The position numbers were made by a program, and so were the translations under genes. A DNA stretch of 64,000 nucleotides from Temnopleurus reevesii (taxonomy: Eukaryota; Echinodermata; Echinoidea; Temnopleuroida; Temnopleuridae), in the NCBI GenBank assembly GCA_036244855.1, contig BQKZ01000706.1:51791-115790 (forward strand), in the 5' to 3' direction. Positions 1 through 13,069 of this stretch are shown piece by piece. The notes below the pieces were generated by a model. It did no database searches, was not told where the DNA came from, and worked only from the letters and a program-made list of their open reading frames with translations. Position 1 is the stretch's first letter; each line of letters starts with the position of its first letter.

Positions 1-240
1 ATGATGATGGTGATTATGATAATTATGATGATAATGAATATGGCATCAATGATGGTTATGATAATGCTATTCTTATTCAAAGGTTGTGTTTTTTTTTTTG
101 GCATAATGTTACAGTACTATACAATCTTTATTTATCGTGTCGTCCTTTTATAAGTATGATAATGATTGTGATATTGATATTGATGGTGATGATGACAACA
201 TCCATGATGATGACAACATACATGGCGATGATGTCTGCAA
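1..240. repeat. ATG/GAT-rich low-complexity sequence
   Basis: It has clusters of ATGATGATG and GATGATGACAAC, similar in type to the intron 7 tract but degraded. The open frames here are repeat artefacts. Confidence 0.8.
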
Positions 241-2904
241 ATTGCTATCATCTGATTTTGGAGTACTTATCATTTATCTCATTGAGGCCTGCAAAACAGA
301 TTTACATCATCAACAGGTTGCTGTTAGAAAGTCAGCATCTCAATTCCGCTCCCCGAAATCACCTCTTGGATAGCATCAACACCCATGATACACGGTTATG
401 AAAACTAATCTCTGTAATCATTTTCGTTAGATAGTAATAACATGAGCTAAATAGGGAAAACTCCTGCTCTCCTACCAAGGATGAACCAATAACATGGAGT
501 GGAAAAACAGGAGGGTGCAAGAAATTAAACTGTTGGAAACCAGATTTATATTAAGAGAGAATATTAACAGAATAGATGCATGTTTCACCCCAAGTCCAGT
601 AAAAGAAAATATTTTAGCATATCTTAGCGATTTAGCTCAGTTTCTATTGCTGCATGCTGGTTGTTATTTTCACATTTTGAATAATTGAAGATCATTATAC
701 ACAATAATGTGGGTATTCTAATGCTATCCAATTCATGGTCACCAGATCGGCAAAAACAAGACCCCGATGAAAACTCAGCTCTTAGAGTATAAATGGAAAG
801 TTGACATGAAGGGAAACCATTACAATCTTTCAAAATATTTGTTGGTAGTTCAATGGTGGTAAAATTCTCAATCCTAGTGATATTTATTGTAAATTTATCC
901 AGCTTTTAAGAGAAGAATATGAACAGTTTATATGTAAGCATTATTTCAAGTACTGTGATTTAACAGAGAAAACTGATACGTCGGTGTAGAGAGGGACAAA
1001 CTTACACAACTTAGATATTTGCTTTCACTTTTTTTCCTTTTTTTCGTGTACATGTATATCAAAAGATTTATCCATTAATAGGCACCATAGTAATCTTCAC
1101 ATGTTTTACATTGAAATGCATGGTACTAGTAATCAATACTAGGTTTTAAACAAAACTTGACAAATCTGAGGCCAAAATAAGTAATGATTACTAAAAATAA
1201 CTAATGATTAGTAGCTACAAAAAGGAATCTTAAAGGTCAAAGCTTTGTCCCTCTTCATCCCAGTGTCCCTGTAATCTACAAGGACTGATATATAAATAAA
1301 TTTGGTTAGATTTACACAGGTATTTCCGCGCCCTTTATCACTATTTTTTCTTATCCCCTGTCACATAACTACTCCCTATATCATTCACATACTACAAATT
1401 GCATGTCTTTATACAAACAACACCAGCATTCATAACCCTTCTAAAATGAAGAAAATGATAAATATGTATTCACTATACATTCTCATTTCTTTCCACAAAC
1501 TGTCAAAAAAATCAATGCATTTCACATTTGAACGTACATCGCACTATCCTTTGCAGAGAAGTTCGATTCATATCAGTAACAGTCAAACGGTTGCACTTTC
1601 CCGCGCCAAACTGGCATCTTTCCTGTGTTTGCAGACTGACGGAAGGTGGCGATTAGATGTCGCAAATTTGCTTGTTGCGATGACCAAGATCGCCTTGCCG
1701 CCAGTCAAACCGACACACAAGCTGCTTGTATCTACTCTAGCTGCTTCAAGCATGAGCAGAATTCTACCATCATGCTAACATTACAGGATGGAAAGGATGG
1801 GTGTGGGGTTCATATTCAAATGGAGAGTCAAGAATCAGGTAACTTATGATTCCAGAATTGTACATATGCTAATGGTCATACTCATCATCATAATCTATTG
1901 CTACAAAAATTATAAATTTAAATTATAGAGAATCAGGAATCAATTAACTTCTGACTCGAGAATAGTACATATGCTAAAGGCCATCATCATACAATTGATT
2001 GATACAATTGATACAAAAATTATAAATGCTAGAGATATCTGTACACCCCAAAACCATTTTCTACACAAGTATGTGAAAATGAAACAATGAGAAACCACAA
2101 ACCGAGTCTGTAACATAATAGAGATATGATAAATAAAAAAATAATTGCATCTTCATGGTACAGTACATGATTTTCCATAGACTTACTATTCATATATATC
2201 ATAAGTTTGATTGCATCTTTTTATGTTACATGTACAGGCCCCATAGAAGACAAAAATATGACAAACCATGCCCATTTTATACATCAGGTAAGATGGATTA
2301 TTCCGTAAAATTAATCTATCAGACACATTTGCAATATTTAGACAATGACAATGCAGTAGCTGAAATTTCCAAGAATATGTTGGATCTTGTCAACCGGAAA
2401 AAGAAAATTAGTAAAAATAGAAATAGTACAAAATCTCGGATTTTTGTCAGTCTTTGTGAAAGATGAAGGAGTAATCCAATGATAATGGCACACCTGCACA
2501 TCCTAATTTGTAAGCCCTTCAGGGTATAATGGAAGATGTAATGAATTTCACTCTTTTCCTCCCATATGCAGCTGATGTTATTAATAAACGATGGATTTAT
2601 TTTAAGAAATCATTAGAGATTGATATCCTTTTTAAAAATTCAAATGAAGAAACATGAGTGAAAGAATAAATTACAGCATACTCATACATGTACACAAAAT
2701 GCCTTCATGGTAAGTACTAAAAATAGGATTTTTAAGAACACATGTAAATACTCAACTTGTTGGGGTTAAGAAAGATGAAAAAGATTTTGAAAGTATTGCA
2801 GTGCTAAGTTCGCATGCTAAGTTGCTAAACTATGGAATATATAAATGTGGATCTTTGTGTTGTAAAAAAAAGAAATTACATGGAATAGATGGGCTTGCAG
2901 TGTA
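241..2904. other. No recognisable feature
   Basis: AT-rich sequence without convincing splice-bounded coding sequence. A somewhat GC-richer patch at 1590-1760 opens a 158-codon plus-strand frame, but its residue composition looks random. A short local duplication (AGAATCAGG...ACATATGCTAA) lies at 1830-1990. Confidence 0.6.
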
Positions 2905-3462
2905 CAATGATAAAATGATCAACCAAGTGCATAAGAATGGTTCTTGACCATGTTATTTCCTGAATATTATTGATAGAGAGTGTCCTTCCTAGCCATCTAC
3001 TAGTCACGTAGCCCTACTCACAAGCATCCATCAATGGCCACCCATAAGACGGAAAACAGTGGCAGTGATTAATTTCAAAGGGTTTCTAAAGAAAACCATG
3101 TTAACACATTTGTATAAAGTGAAAATGTTGGTCCCTTGCATATACACCTAAAGAAAACCATATGTTTACCAAATATGACCATGACTGCTTAAGTTCCCAT
3201 CAAATAGTTATTCCATCATAAAGCTTTTCTGCCATTTCGATGGCAATGAATTTTGTGAAAAAATTGAAAATACCGTCGTACATTTAAACCTGAATGACAA
3301 GAATGTACAATGATAAAATGATCAAACGATTACATAAGAATGGCTCTTGACAATGTTATTTCCTAAATATTATTGATAAAGAGTGTCCTTCCTAGCCATC
3401 TACATGTACTAGTCACGTAGTCCTACTCACAAGCATCCATCAATGGCTACCCATGGGATTGA
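2905..3462 (+). repeat. Direct repeat pair, ~150 bp units
   Basis: Units at about 2907-3050 and 3309-3455 share ATGATAAAATGATCAA, GAGTGTCCTTCCTAGCCATC and ACAAGCATCCATCAATGGC at roughly 90% identity, 402 bp apart. The middle is unrelated. Confidence 0.85.
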
Positions 3463-4676
3463 AAACAAGCTCTTAGGATTTGAATCAAACATCAACAATA
3501 CATTTCAACTTAAAGATCAACCTTTACAGGATTTTCCATTTTTGAGAGAGGATTCAGTTACAAATCATCAATCACGGTGTAGTCACTAATGTACATTGTA
3601 AAAACATTGATCTTTGTCAATTTCTTCCTTTTTTTTGGTTGTTTTTTGTTTGTTTTTTAACTTTCTCCACTTTCCTGTGGCTAAGGAAATACTTTTACGA
3701 TGATATATTAAACCACTAAGCTGAATTGACACTTTGGATAAAGGTATAACACAAAATTAATTTCACTCCAACTCCCCCTCTTTTCCTCTTGTCGATCTTC
3801 TCATCCTTCTTTCTTGTTTTGTGGATCCTATGTTAAAATCCTTCATGATTGCAATGTCATATTCTACCATGTACAAGCTGACACTTTTTAAATTTTATTT
3901 TCCTCAATTTCATGACATTGACTTCACTAATAAAAGTTTTCACTCATTATAATGCCCATGGACTCATGTACCTTCCAAAATGAAAAAATACAACATACTA
4001 ATATCCAATTTGTATATTTTTTGCAAAAAGTTGTGGATGCTAAAATATTGGCCTTTACAGAGAAATTGGTGGCATACTCTGTTTGAGATTCTCCTTTCTG
4101 CCTGCAGTCTAATTATCATCCAATGACAAAATGTGTCACATTTAACTATCCTCTCACTGTAAGCAGAAGGAACAAAGGATTTCAGATTAAGTAAATAACT
4201 TCTTTCAGGCCTTCACAAAAGCTTTATGAACACACATGAAAGTAGCTTCGGTATTCATTGTACCAAGCCTGTTCAACATTTCTCGGCAGAATAAGATGGA
4301 ACAAAATTTCTTTTGTGTGTATCTAGCTATTGTAAATGCTTGTATGAAGTTGTTTAATTCGTCCAAAATCCTTTGTCCCTTCTGTTCACAGTGTCTACCC
4401 CTTTTCTCTCCCTCTAAGATAATCAATCACAGCTGTGCAATGTGTCTACACCCCTGCGCCATTTTGCACGTCCCAAACGTAAATGCATGCAACGGCCCTC
4501 TGAATATAAGAGGCATCCGAAATGCAGGGCCGATCAATCTCACTCTGTCTCCAACCTGCCCTCTCCAACTGCCCCTCCTCTGCCCTCAAGTTCATGTCTT
4601 ATGTATGTCCTGTCTTGTCTCTTTCATTTACCCCACCTACATCCGTCCTCTATACACTACCACCACCACTACTCCA
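3463..4676. other. No recognisable gene
   Basis: AT-rich. The part at 4170-4420 resembles, loosely, 16360-16470 (shared blocks such as TTGTCCCTTCT after an AATTTGTCCA-like stretch), so it may be an old interspersed repeat. Confidence 0.5.
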
Positions 4677-4850
4677 TCAGGGTGGCATTTCACCAAGTTA
4701 CAAAAGACTTTAAGAACGAATTTACACACGGCGGGTACCAGTTCTTGTGCTGAATGCTCGAGAATCTCACAAGTATTACACTAGTTAACTCCAGTCTTTC
4801 TTAAAGTCATGCGTAACTTTAAGAACGATTTGGTGAAACACTGCCCTGGT
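4677..4850. mobile_element. MITE family B, complete copy
   Basis: Terminal inverted repeats: GGTGGCATTTCACCAAGTTAC at the left, and the inverse, ending CGATTTGGTGAAACACTGCCC, at the right. Inside is CTTTAAGAACGA in both orientations. It is 174 bp, with no coding capacity. Confidence 0.8.
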
Positions 4851-5037
4851 CTTGTCTTTCTCACTATTACCAAGCCCAAAATTGTCCTCTCTGCAATGCC
4901 ACCCTCATAACTTCATCTTCTGTATATCTCTTTTTTTTTCCTTTCACTACTACCCCCAATTACACCTATACCACTTTAATACCCCTCTACCAACCTAAAT
5001 ATCACATCTGTCTCTTATCACTGTAATAAGCAACCTG

Positions 5038-5208
5038 AGAGGTGTTTCATGAAGATGAGAAAGACTTTAAGAATGACTTCAAGATCGACTGGCATCCCTT
5101 CTTGTGCGTAATAAATCACAATAATATGCCATTCAAAGCAAGAATTAATACCAGTCGATCTTAAACTCATGCGTAACTTTAAGAACGATTTGGGGAAACA
5201 CCACTCAG
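5038..5208. mobile_element. MITE family B, second copy
   Basis: It has the left arm GGTGTTTCATGAAGATGAG, ACTTTAAGAATGACTTCAAG, and a right arm ending GATTTGGGGAAACACC. The right half is nearly identical to that of 4677-4850. Confidence 0.8.
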
Positions 5209-5593
5209 TTCTTATTCTTATTATATACCCCTCCTCCACCCTAAAAATCCTCTTTCCATCATGTATGTATCTCTATTGTCTATTTCATAACTCCCCCCCC
5301 CCCACACACACACATACCTGTCCTCCCTATGTACATGTACCACTCTACCATCCGAAAAATCACAATTCCATTTTGCATGGGTCTCTTTCAATGTTATCAA
5401 GCCAAAATCAGACATCTATTCTCCAACTACCACAATCACACAAACTAAGTTGACAGGCATACACACTGGTAGTCAGTGTAAATTTGTCTGCCAAATCCCC
5501 ACCCCTCCCCCATTCCAAACACTACAATCACACAAACCAAGTTCACAGGTAAACATAGCAGCATCCAGTGTAAATTCGTCTTCCCCACCCCCA
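5209..5593. repeat. C-rich, CA-rich low-complexity sequence
   Basis: It includes CCCCCCCCCCC(AC)n at 5285-5313 and two similar pieces (CACAAACTAAGTTGACAGGC and CACAAACCAAGTTCACAGGT), a tandem repeat that runs into the gap at 5594. Confidence 0.8.
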
Positions 5594-6108
5594 NNNNNNN
5601 NNNNNNNNNNNNNNNNNNNNNNNNNNNNNNNNNNNNNNNNNNNNNNNNNNNNNNNNNNNNNNNNNNNNNNNNNNNNNNNNNNNNNNNNNNNNNNNNNNNN
5701 NNNNNNNNNNNNNNNNNNNNNNNNNNNNNNNNNNNNNNNNNNNNNNNNNNNNNNNNNNNNNNNNNNNNNNNNNNNNNNNNNNNNNNNNNNNNNNNNNNNN
5801 NNNNNNNNNNNNNNNNNNNNNNNNNNNNNNNNNNNNNNNNNNNNNNNNNNNNNNNNNNNNNNNNNNNNNNNNNNNNNNNNNNNNNNNNNNNNNNNNNNNN
5901 NNNNNNNNNNNNNNNNNNNNNNNNNNNNNNNNNNNNNNNNNNNNNNNNNNNNNNNNNNNNNNNNNNNNNNNNNNNNNNNNNNNNNNNNNNNNNNNNNNNN
6001 NNNNNNNNNNNNNNNNNNNNNNNNNNNNNNNNNNNNNNNNNNNNNNNNNNNNNNNNNNNNNNNNNNNNNNNNNNNNNNNNNNNNNNNNNNNNNNNNNNNN
6101 NNNNNNNN
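5594..6108. other. Assembly gap, 515 N
   Basis: The left edge is C-rich (CCCCACCCCCA). The flanks are (CA)/(CCCC)-rich sequence with a locally repeated motif (ACAAACCAAGTTCACAGGTAA and similar) on both sides, so the gap spans a tandem repeat. Confidence 0.99.
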
Positions 6109-6349
6109 ATTCCTATCTCCCCTCTCCCAACCACCCATCCAAACACAAACCAGGTTGGCAGGTAAACACATTGGCAGCCAGTGTAAATGTTGAATGAGGG
6201 GCAATGGGCTAATGGCATGATCAACCAAAATCAAACAGTCAATCCCGGAAGCCACATCTCGAATCTGTCTTTGAACATCTCAACCTGAGCTACCAGTGTT
6301 CTCTTCCTCCTAAAACTAGTTCCCTTTTCCCACTTTTCCATTTAGTATT

Positions 6350-6553
6350 TTACTGTAAAAGCTGGTACTTTAGCGCTCATAAAGTTTAGCAAATGCACTG
6401 AATTTCAGACCCTTTTAGATATTAGCAAAATGTAATTCACAAGTTTGGAAAGATTATTACACACCGGTCCACCAGCATTCTAATGAGTGAAAATTATAGC
6501 AAATTTATGGTCGCAAAATTCACAAAAATAAAACCCCAGCAAAAATTTCAACA
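6350..6553 (+). repeat. Interspersed repeat F (ends AAAATAAAACCCCAGCAAAAAT)
   Basis: It shares AGCAAATGCACTGAATTTCAGACC, GAAAGATTATTA, CATTCTAATGAGTGAAA and AATAAAACCCCAGC in order with copies at 10540-10760, 11583-11763 and (reverse) 35300-35520. No open frame is conserved among copies. Confidence 0.8.
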
Positions 6554-6699
6554 CTAATTCTATATGAGCATGCCTCAATTACTTTTCTCTAAATTGCTTC
6601 ACATAATTTTCAATAATCTTGTCTCAATAATTCATTTTCTCAAATTTTATATTTAAGCTTATATTTGAATGGTCATATATATAGATGAATATAAAATCA

Positions 6700-6860
6700 C
6701 TTTTGAATCACCTCCCTCCTTCTTTCTCACTGATTTTCCCCCTGCCAACCTCTCCTTATTTCACTCTTCCCCTCCATCCATCCCTCCGCAAGTCCTCCTT
6801 TTCCATTTCTTCCTGTCTTTCACTCATTCTATACACGTTTCTCTGATTACCAACCCCTTT
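6700..6860. repeat. Pyrimidine-rich stretch
   Basis: CT-rich low-complexity sequence; open frames through it are compositional. Confidence 0.6.
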
Positions 6861-6983
6861 TCTGTCCTCATAGCAAAAATCAATCATTTCCCTGAACTGA
6901 TACAATGTGAACCTACATCAAATCAATGCAACACACAGCCTAGTTTTGCATCAAAACCTGATTCCAGGATTGCATGAAGAATG

Positions 6984-7162
6984 TGGTTGAGTTTCATCAA
7001 GCTTTTCGTAGATCTACCGTACACACGACTCTGCGTAACGTCTGGTGACCCCCTCCTGCATACAGCATTAACTCCTGTTGCTGAATAACACCTGATAAGG
7101 GTCCCTAGTCATTCATAGAGTCGAGCGTAAATTGACGGACTGCTTTATGAAACACAACCCTG
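6984..7162. mobile_element. MITE family A copy
   Basis: The ends are GGTTGAGTTTCATCAAGCTT and, inverted, CTGCTTTATGAAACACAACC, with internal GCGTAACGTCTGGTGACCC opposite AAGGGTCCCTAGTCATTC. It is 179 bp. Confidence 0.75.
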
Positions 7163-7249
7163 AACAGATTTTTCTATCGCACAGTCACTGGAACGTTCTT
7201 GTTTTCTTGAACTGAAGATAATTTCTTTTCAAGGAATACCTAATTAACA

Positions 7250-7700
7250 GTGGTATTCCCTAATTATTCTTCTCCTTTTTTTTCTTTCTCCCTTTCTTCT
7301 CTTTTTCCACCTCTATTGTACATTCCCCTATTAAAGTTTCACACAAACACACACACATACACACAAACATACACACATCTACGTCAATATGTCACATATA
7401 TCCTTCTTAAACCATTTAACATTATTTCCCCTCTTCATTTTTCTTCCTTCATCCCTTCATTCCATCCCTCCAATCCCATCTCCATTCTTTCACAATTTCC
7501 AATCTACCCACTCCCTTCCCTTCTGCCCATCTCACATCCACTACATTTAGGGCCAATATTCTCAGCATCATTATTCTTCCTACATCCCTTCCTCCATCCC
7601 TCTGATCCTACCTCCATTCTTCCCTTCAACCTGTTCCCTTCCCTTTTGCCCATCTTCTACCCATTCCCTTCTCTACCGCCCATCTCAACCACACTCTGAG
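7250..7700. repeat. Pyrimidine-rich tract with internal short repeats
   Basis: About 450 bp of CT-rich sequence with an (AC)n piece near 7340 and repeated phrases such as CCATCCCTC and TTGCCCATCT. It has no protein-like character. Confidence 0.8.
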
Positions 7701-10020
7701 CCAATATTCCCAGCGTCTGCTGAGATGATGATGATGTTTGTCTTGTAATGTAAACATCATTGGGGCTCACTCAATCAAGACTAGATACTTTACAGAAGAT
7801 CGCCATCAAAATATCATATTTCACACAATCTTTTCCAAGAAAGGTCTTCATCCAGAAACTGTATTCAAACTGAAATTGTAATTAACTTGTCAAAAATAAT
7901 AACCGCTTCCTCTACATACAAACAGATTTCCCAAAAAACTTCAAAACAGAATTCCATGAATTTTCCATGATTTTTCCATGACAATACTGCTGTTTCAATC
8001 AATTCCTTTCTGGAAATGTTTCCAAAATCAAACAAGTTATGCTGATTAACACAAATTACACCTGTAAAACAGCAGAAGATTATCTCCAAATTCTGTAGAT
8101 GCCTGTCGCATCCAAGGGATTAAATGCGTTTATTTTTTAATGATAATTTGAATAATTCTACTGAGTGTTGTGTGAGATGGTACATATGGTATCAATGAGT
8201 TCATATCTAACACTGATAGCTATCGGGATAATGATTTCATATCTAACACTGATAGCTTAGGAAGATTTCTTTTTAACTCTCTCCCTCCATCTCCGCTTTC
8301 TCATGACCTTTTTCCTCTAAATTCCTTCCCTGTCTCCAAATTGAATATATTGTCCATATTGATAATAATCTACTCCATCCAGAATTTGAATGTTTTCCAA
8401 ACTTTCATTGGGGAAAGGACATCTACACCTATCGAAACATTAAGTTCTAATTCCGAATGGGATCTCATGAAGAAAACAACTGAAATAATGATCCATATTC
8501 AGAACAAAATTTTATGAAAATATATATATGGTAAGTCTAGCTGATCAATGCATTATATGGAATTTAAGAACTAAGTTAAATTCTATAAATATCATTAAAA
8601 ACCACTTTTATAATTTTTAAATTGGGTGAAAAGTGGTTTCACATCTAAGGCTGATTTGACAGTAGTCCCAAAATTGCTCTCATTCTCATTCCTCTTGTTT
8701 CATGTCTCATTTTGCCTGTCCAATTTCACAAGAATCTTCTATTGGCCTTGTGTTACAGTTTTAATTCTTGCCATTAATGCTACAATTTAATGGTAGAGTT
8801 GCACTATAACCTATATAAAATGGCAGAATTGGGATAAGTTAATAATGCAGAAGACTTACAAATGTAAAGCCTTCCAGCCAATTCCTCGACCAATCATCTT
8901 TTCTGTCTCTTCCTTACTCCTCCCTTTCGATTGCTCCATCAACTCTATCCTCTCTCTTCTCTTGATTTGCCCGTCTACCTTTATTCTTAATCAAAGGATT
9001 GATATAATTCATATCTTCTAACCGAAATACATGTTTTTGACATGGAATGAATCATAACACTGGCAGAGAAATTTCTTTGTTACAGAGTCATCACTTACGG
9101 CTCATAAACATTACAACCTCCGCCGACATCTTTCCCGATATTGCCCTAATCTCCATGTTTTTAAGCGTTATTTTACACTAAGCCAGCAGACAAATTCATC
9201 AATAACAGCCTACATCCCACCTAAAAGGAAACATAACTCCAAAACGAGATTTGCGAGTAGGAATTTATTCCAATCTGATCAGGCCCTTGTAGCCGTCACT
9301 GGCAATCAAGCAAGGCATTCATCAAAAGATCTTGCCTAAATTAGCATGCACCTCTCTTGAATGAATCATGCATTTCTTCGGGGCAAGAAAAGGAATGCAT
9401 GTTCAGGAACACCCAACCCGCCTGCCTGGTTATATTCATCACAAATTTGTGTGTTTTTTGCTGAGCGTTCGATCGGAGGATGCTTTTTATCGATAGTGGA
9501 AATGCTTGGTGTTGTGTAAGTGCATTGGAATAGGGCACGCTGTTTTGCATTAGTCAAGCACCGCCTCAATGCACACATAACTTAAACTTGAACTTTTTCC
9601 CACAGGACTGAGGATTTGGGGAGCATCGCAGAGATGCCAACCGTTCTGCACTATAAATGAAGTGCATTTTCTGATAAAATCAAATATTTACTAACAAGTG
9701 AATGGTTAAGATTATTGTTAGTAGCATCATGTTAACGGTCACTTTTGTTCAGCTTTATAGTTATTCACATTTTTTGTTCTCATGCATATTAATGGAAAGG
9801 TTTGCATCTCTGCATAATTGCTTAGTATCTTGATGAAGACCGATGGTGTCTTTATTTTTTTTCTTCCATTTTTGGGGGGATTTTCCACGCATATGTTTTA
9901 ATAACTCATATTTTTAGTGCTTCATATAAAAGGCAATTGTTGAAATTAACAGCCAATCTTTTTTTAAATAGCATTTTAAAAAGTTATAAAATATGTATCT
10001 GGAAACGTTTCCCCAAAGAT
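7701..10020. other. Non-coding sequence, GC-richer island at 9110-9560
   Basis: Mostly AT-rich with no gene. The segment 9110-9560 is less AT-rich and non-repetitive. It contains several CpGs and could be a conserved regulatory element. A small direct repeat (CATATCTAACACTGATAGCT) lies at 8202-8258. Confidence 0.5.
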
Positions 10021-10079
10021 CTAAAGGCACTCCCTTCCTGATAGTTCTTCAAATTGCTTGCTCTCACCATATCCCACCA

Positions 10080-10150
10080 TCATCTCTCTCTCTCCCTCCC
10101 TCTCTCTCTCTCTCGCTCTCTCTGCCTTCCTCTCCAACTCTCTCACTCAT
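10080..10150. repeat. (CT)n microsatellite
   Basis: TCTCTCTCTC-type run with CCCTCCC interruptions. Confidence 0.85.
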
Positions 10151-10398
10151 TTTACTTGTAATCATCCTCATACCATCACATAATTCTCAAATATTTGCAT
10201 AACATTTTTGTGTTCAAAACACAAACAAATCTGCAAGCAGTCCTTTGAATGCAAAAGCATTTCCAAATCCATATTCACACGAGTTTGATTTTTAACTGAG
10301 CATCCCTTTAGTTGATCAGTCCCTTTAAGTGAATAACATTGCCAAGTTAACTAGCCACCCAAGTAGCAGTGAATGCACTCCACATTCAATCAATCTCA

Positions 10399-11441
10399 CA
10401 TACTCCCCAATCATTGAACATGGTGGTAGGGAGATGAGCTTGCAATTAGTCTATTACAGATTTACCTTTTTTATTCATACCAGCATGCAATTTTGTTTAA
10501 TACATGGAGTTGTAAACAAATTCACAACCATCCACATACTGCAAAAAACAATATCTTAGCATAATTAAATGTTGGCAAATTCACTGATTTTCAGACCTTT
10601 TCACAAATTGGTGAGTTATTATTTCCATGTTTTGAAAGATTATTATACACAAGTCTCTGGGCATTCTAATGAGTGAAATTCATGGGTGCAAAACTAGAAA
10701 TTTTAGCGATCTCATGGTTGTGAGATTCGCGAAAATAAAACCCCAGCAAAAATGTCAACTTATGCAGTGTCAGTGATGTGGCCTTGATAGAAAAGTACCC
10801 TTCATAAAAATGGCCTTGTGTAAGATGCCCTGATGAAATTCTACTTTGAGGCTAGAGCATTGAAAATTTTGTTGATATTTGTGACAAGATCTATGACACG
10901 GACCCTTAATGTGATAAAAGTACTTGACCAATGTCAACATACCAACAAGTCTGTATATCATAGACTAAACAATCAAGTTCTCGATGAGATATTGATGATG
11001 TGTGACATAGCTCTTGTCACCTCGTTTGACGAACCGCACACTCGTTAGGTCCGATCCACACATCAAATTTCATTTCAATGATCATTTCAATCATATTTGC
11101 TCAATGATTCTCCACGGGACGAAGACTTTACGAGTTGGAGATGAGTTGGAGGAGGTGACCGTCTGACGAACTATTCAGACATCGTAAAAAACAACGATGG
11201 ACCATGGATAGCTTGAGTCATCACTTTGTTTACCAATTAACTAACACTTTGGCATCCAGGTGATGATGAGTGCTTGAATCTTGGTCTCATGGGTTTTATT
11301 AGCATGCATACCATTCCGAACATGCTTGGGTTTTGTGATTGAGATATGTTGTTATCTGACATGGAAGTAGGTATATGGGGTTGAAGTCTGGAATTTGGAT
11401 GGATACATGTAGCTGATACCCACAGACTGAGATAAATAAGA
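10399..11441 (+). repeat. Direct repeat around the 11442 junction, left copy
   Basis: About 1.04 kb. It contains the GCGAAAATAAAACCCC interspersed repeat and a conserved end (CATACCATTCCGAACATGCT ... GATAAATAAG). Confidence 0.85.
10540..10760 (+). repeat. Interspersed repeat F, second copy
   Basis: Same ordered blocks as 6350-6553, ending GATTCGCGAAAATAAAACCC. The third copy, at 11583-11763, is inside the right half of the 11442 duplication. Confidence 0.8.
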
Positions 11442-11442
11442 N
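11442..11442. other. Single-N junction flanked by a direct repeat
   Basis: Sequence from 10399 restarts at 11443, and the sequence ending at 11441 (CAGACTGAGATAAATAAGA) recurs at about 12841. The N is therefore a join between overlapping copies. Confidence 0.9.
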
Positions 11443-12841
11443 CATACTCCCCAATCATTGAACATAGTGGTAGGGAGATGAGCTTGCCATTAGTCTATTA
11501 CAGATTTACCTTTTTTTCATACCAGCATGCAATTTTGTTTAATACATGGAGCTGTACACAAATCCAGAACCATCCACATGCTGTAAAGGCCAAGATCTTA
11601 GCGTAATTAAATTTTGGCAAATTCAGTGATTTTCAGAACTTTTCACACATTGGCAAGTTGTCATTTTCATGTTGTGAAAGATTATTGTACATAAGTAGAA
11701 ATTTTAACTATTTCATGCTTGTGAAATTTAAAAAAATAAAACCCCAGCGAAAATTTGAAACTATGCAGTGTCATATGGACCTCTATGAAGATATCTGTAC
11801 CCTGCATGTACAATGCATTGTAAAATCAAGCAAAGACATTGAATTTTACTCGTATTCATGAAATGAATTTAGAATGAAACAAAGAAAGAAGAAATTGCAT
11901 GTTTATATTGCATGTCCTATAGCCTGGTTTCCTATCACTTTATCAACGCAAATCTTGAGAAATTTCTATCTTTTCACAATATGGCTAATTCCAAGTATTG
12001 GCAAAAAAAATATTATCGCACTGTATAACCCTCCAATTTATAAGAAGATCAGTATTTTGGTCAAAATCAATTTTATAAATATCATATCATGTCAATAACA
12101 TTCAAGCATCAAATAAACTAAGGCAACGCGAGGCAATGGTCTTGATGCCCTTTCTGGATTTCCTCTGTCTCTATTTTGCTTTACTTGAAAAGTGCACTTC
12201 ATCAAAATGGCATTGTGTATGATGCCCTGATCAAATCCTACTTCGAGGCTTGAGCATTGAAAGTTTTGTTGATATTTGTGACACGATCCATTCATGACAC
12301 TGATCATCAATGTGATAAAAGTCAATAAAATGTCAATACATCAACAAGTCTGCATATCGTAGACTAAACAATCAAGCTCCCGATGAGATATTGATGATGT
12401 GTGACATAGCTCTTGTCACCTCGTTTGACGAACCGCGCACTCGTTAGGTCCGATCCACACATCAAATTTCATTTCAATGATCATTTCAATCATATTTGCT
12501 CAACGATTCTCAACGGGTACGAAGACTTTACGAGTCGGAGATGAGTCGGAGGGGATGACCGTCTGACGAACTATTCAGACATCGTAAAAAAAAACGATGG
12601 ACCATGGATAGCTAGAGTCATCACTTTGTTTACCAATTAACGAACACTTTGGCATCCAGGTGATGATGAGTGATTGAATCTTGGTCTCATGGGTTTTATT
12701 AGCATGCATAACATTCCGAACATGCTTGGGTTTTGTGATTGAGATAAGTTATTATCAAACATGAAAGTAGGTATATGGGAATGAAGTCTGGAATTTGGAT
12801 GGATACATGTAGCTGATACCCACAGACTGAGATAAATAAGA
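11443..12841 (+). repeat. Direct repeat around the 11442 junction, right copy
   Basis: About 1.4 kb, the same ends as the left copy plus about 350 bp of extra sequence near 11780-12130. By eye, identity is about 90% in the second half. Confidence 0.85.
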
Positions 12842-13060
12842 TTTTTGACCTGTAAACGCATGCCAACCATTGATCTCTTTCAATCTAATCTTAACCTACT
12901 TTATTACGGTATTCATGATTAATTTTCCTCTTTTAAGCAATATTACATACTAATGGTCTACAAGTGCCAATGGGCTATCTTATAGAATGTTTGAGATATC
13001 TAAGAGTTCCTGCTTAAAGAATGTGATGCATCTCCATTTATACAGATTCATCTACAGATA
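12842..13060. other. No recognisable feature
   Basis: AT-rich sequence between the direct repeat and the SINE-like array. Confidence 0.5.
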
Positions 13061-13069
13061 ATATAATAG

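Noticed and set aside
1302..1778. 158-codon plus-strand frame
   Set aside because: No recognisable motif, random-looking composition, and no supporting splice or family match.
5445..6255. Frames of about 250 codons across the 5.6-6.1 kb gap, and similar ones at 24718-25552 and 39082-39744
   Set aside because: Their length consists almost entirely of N. The real flanks are low complexity.
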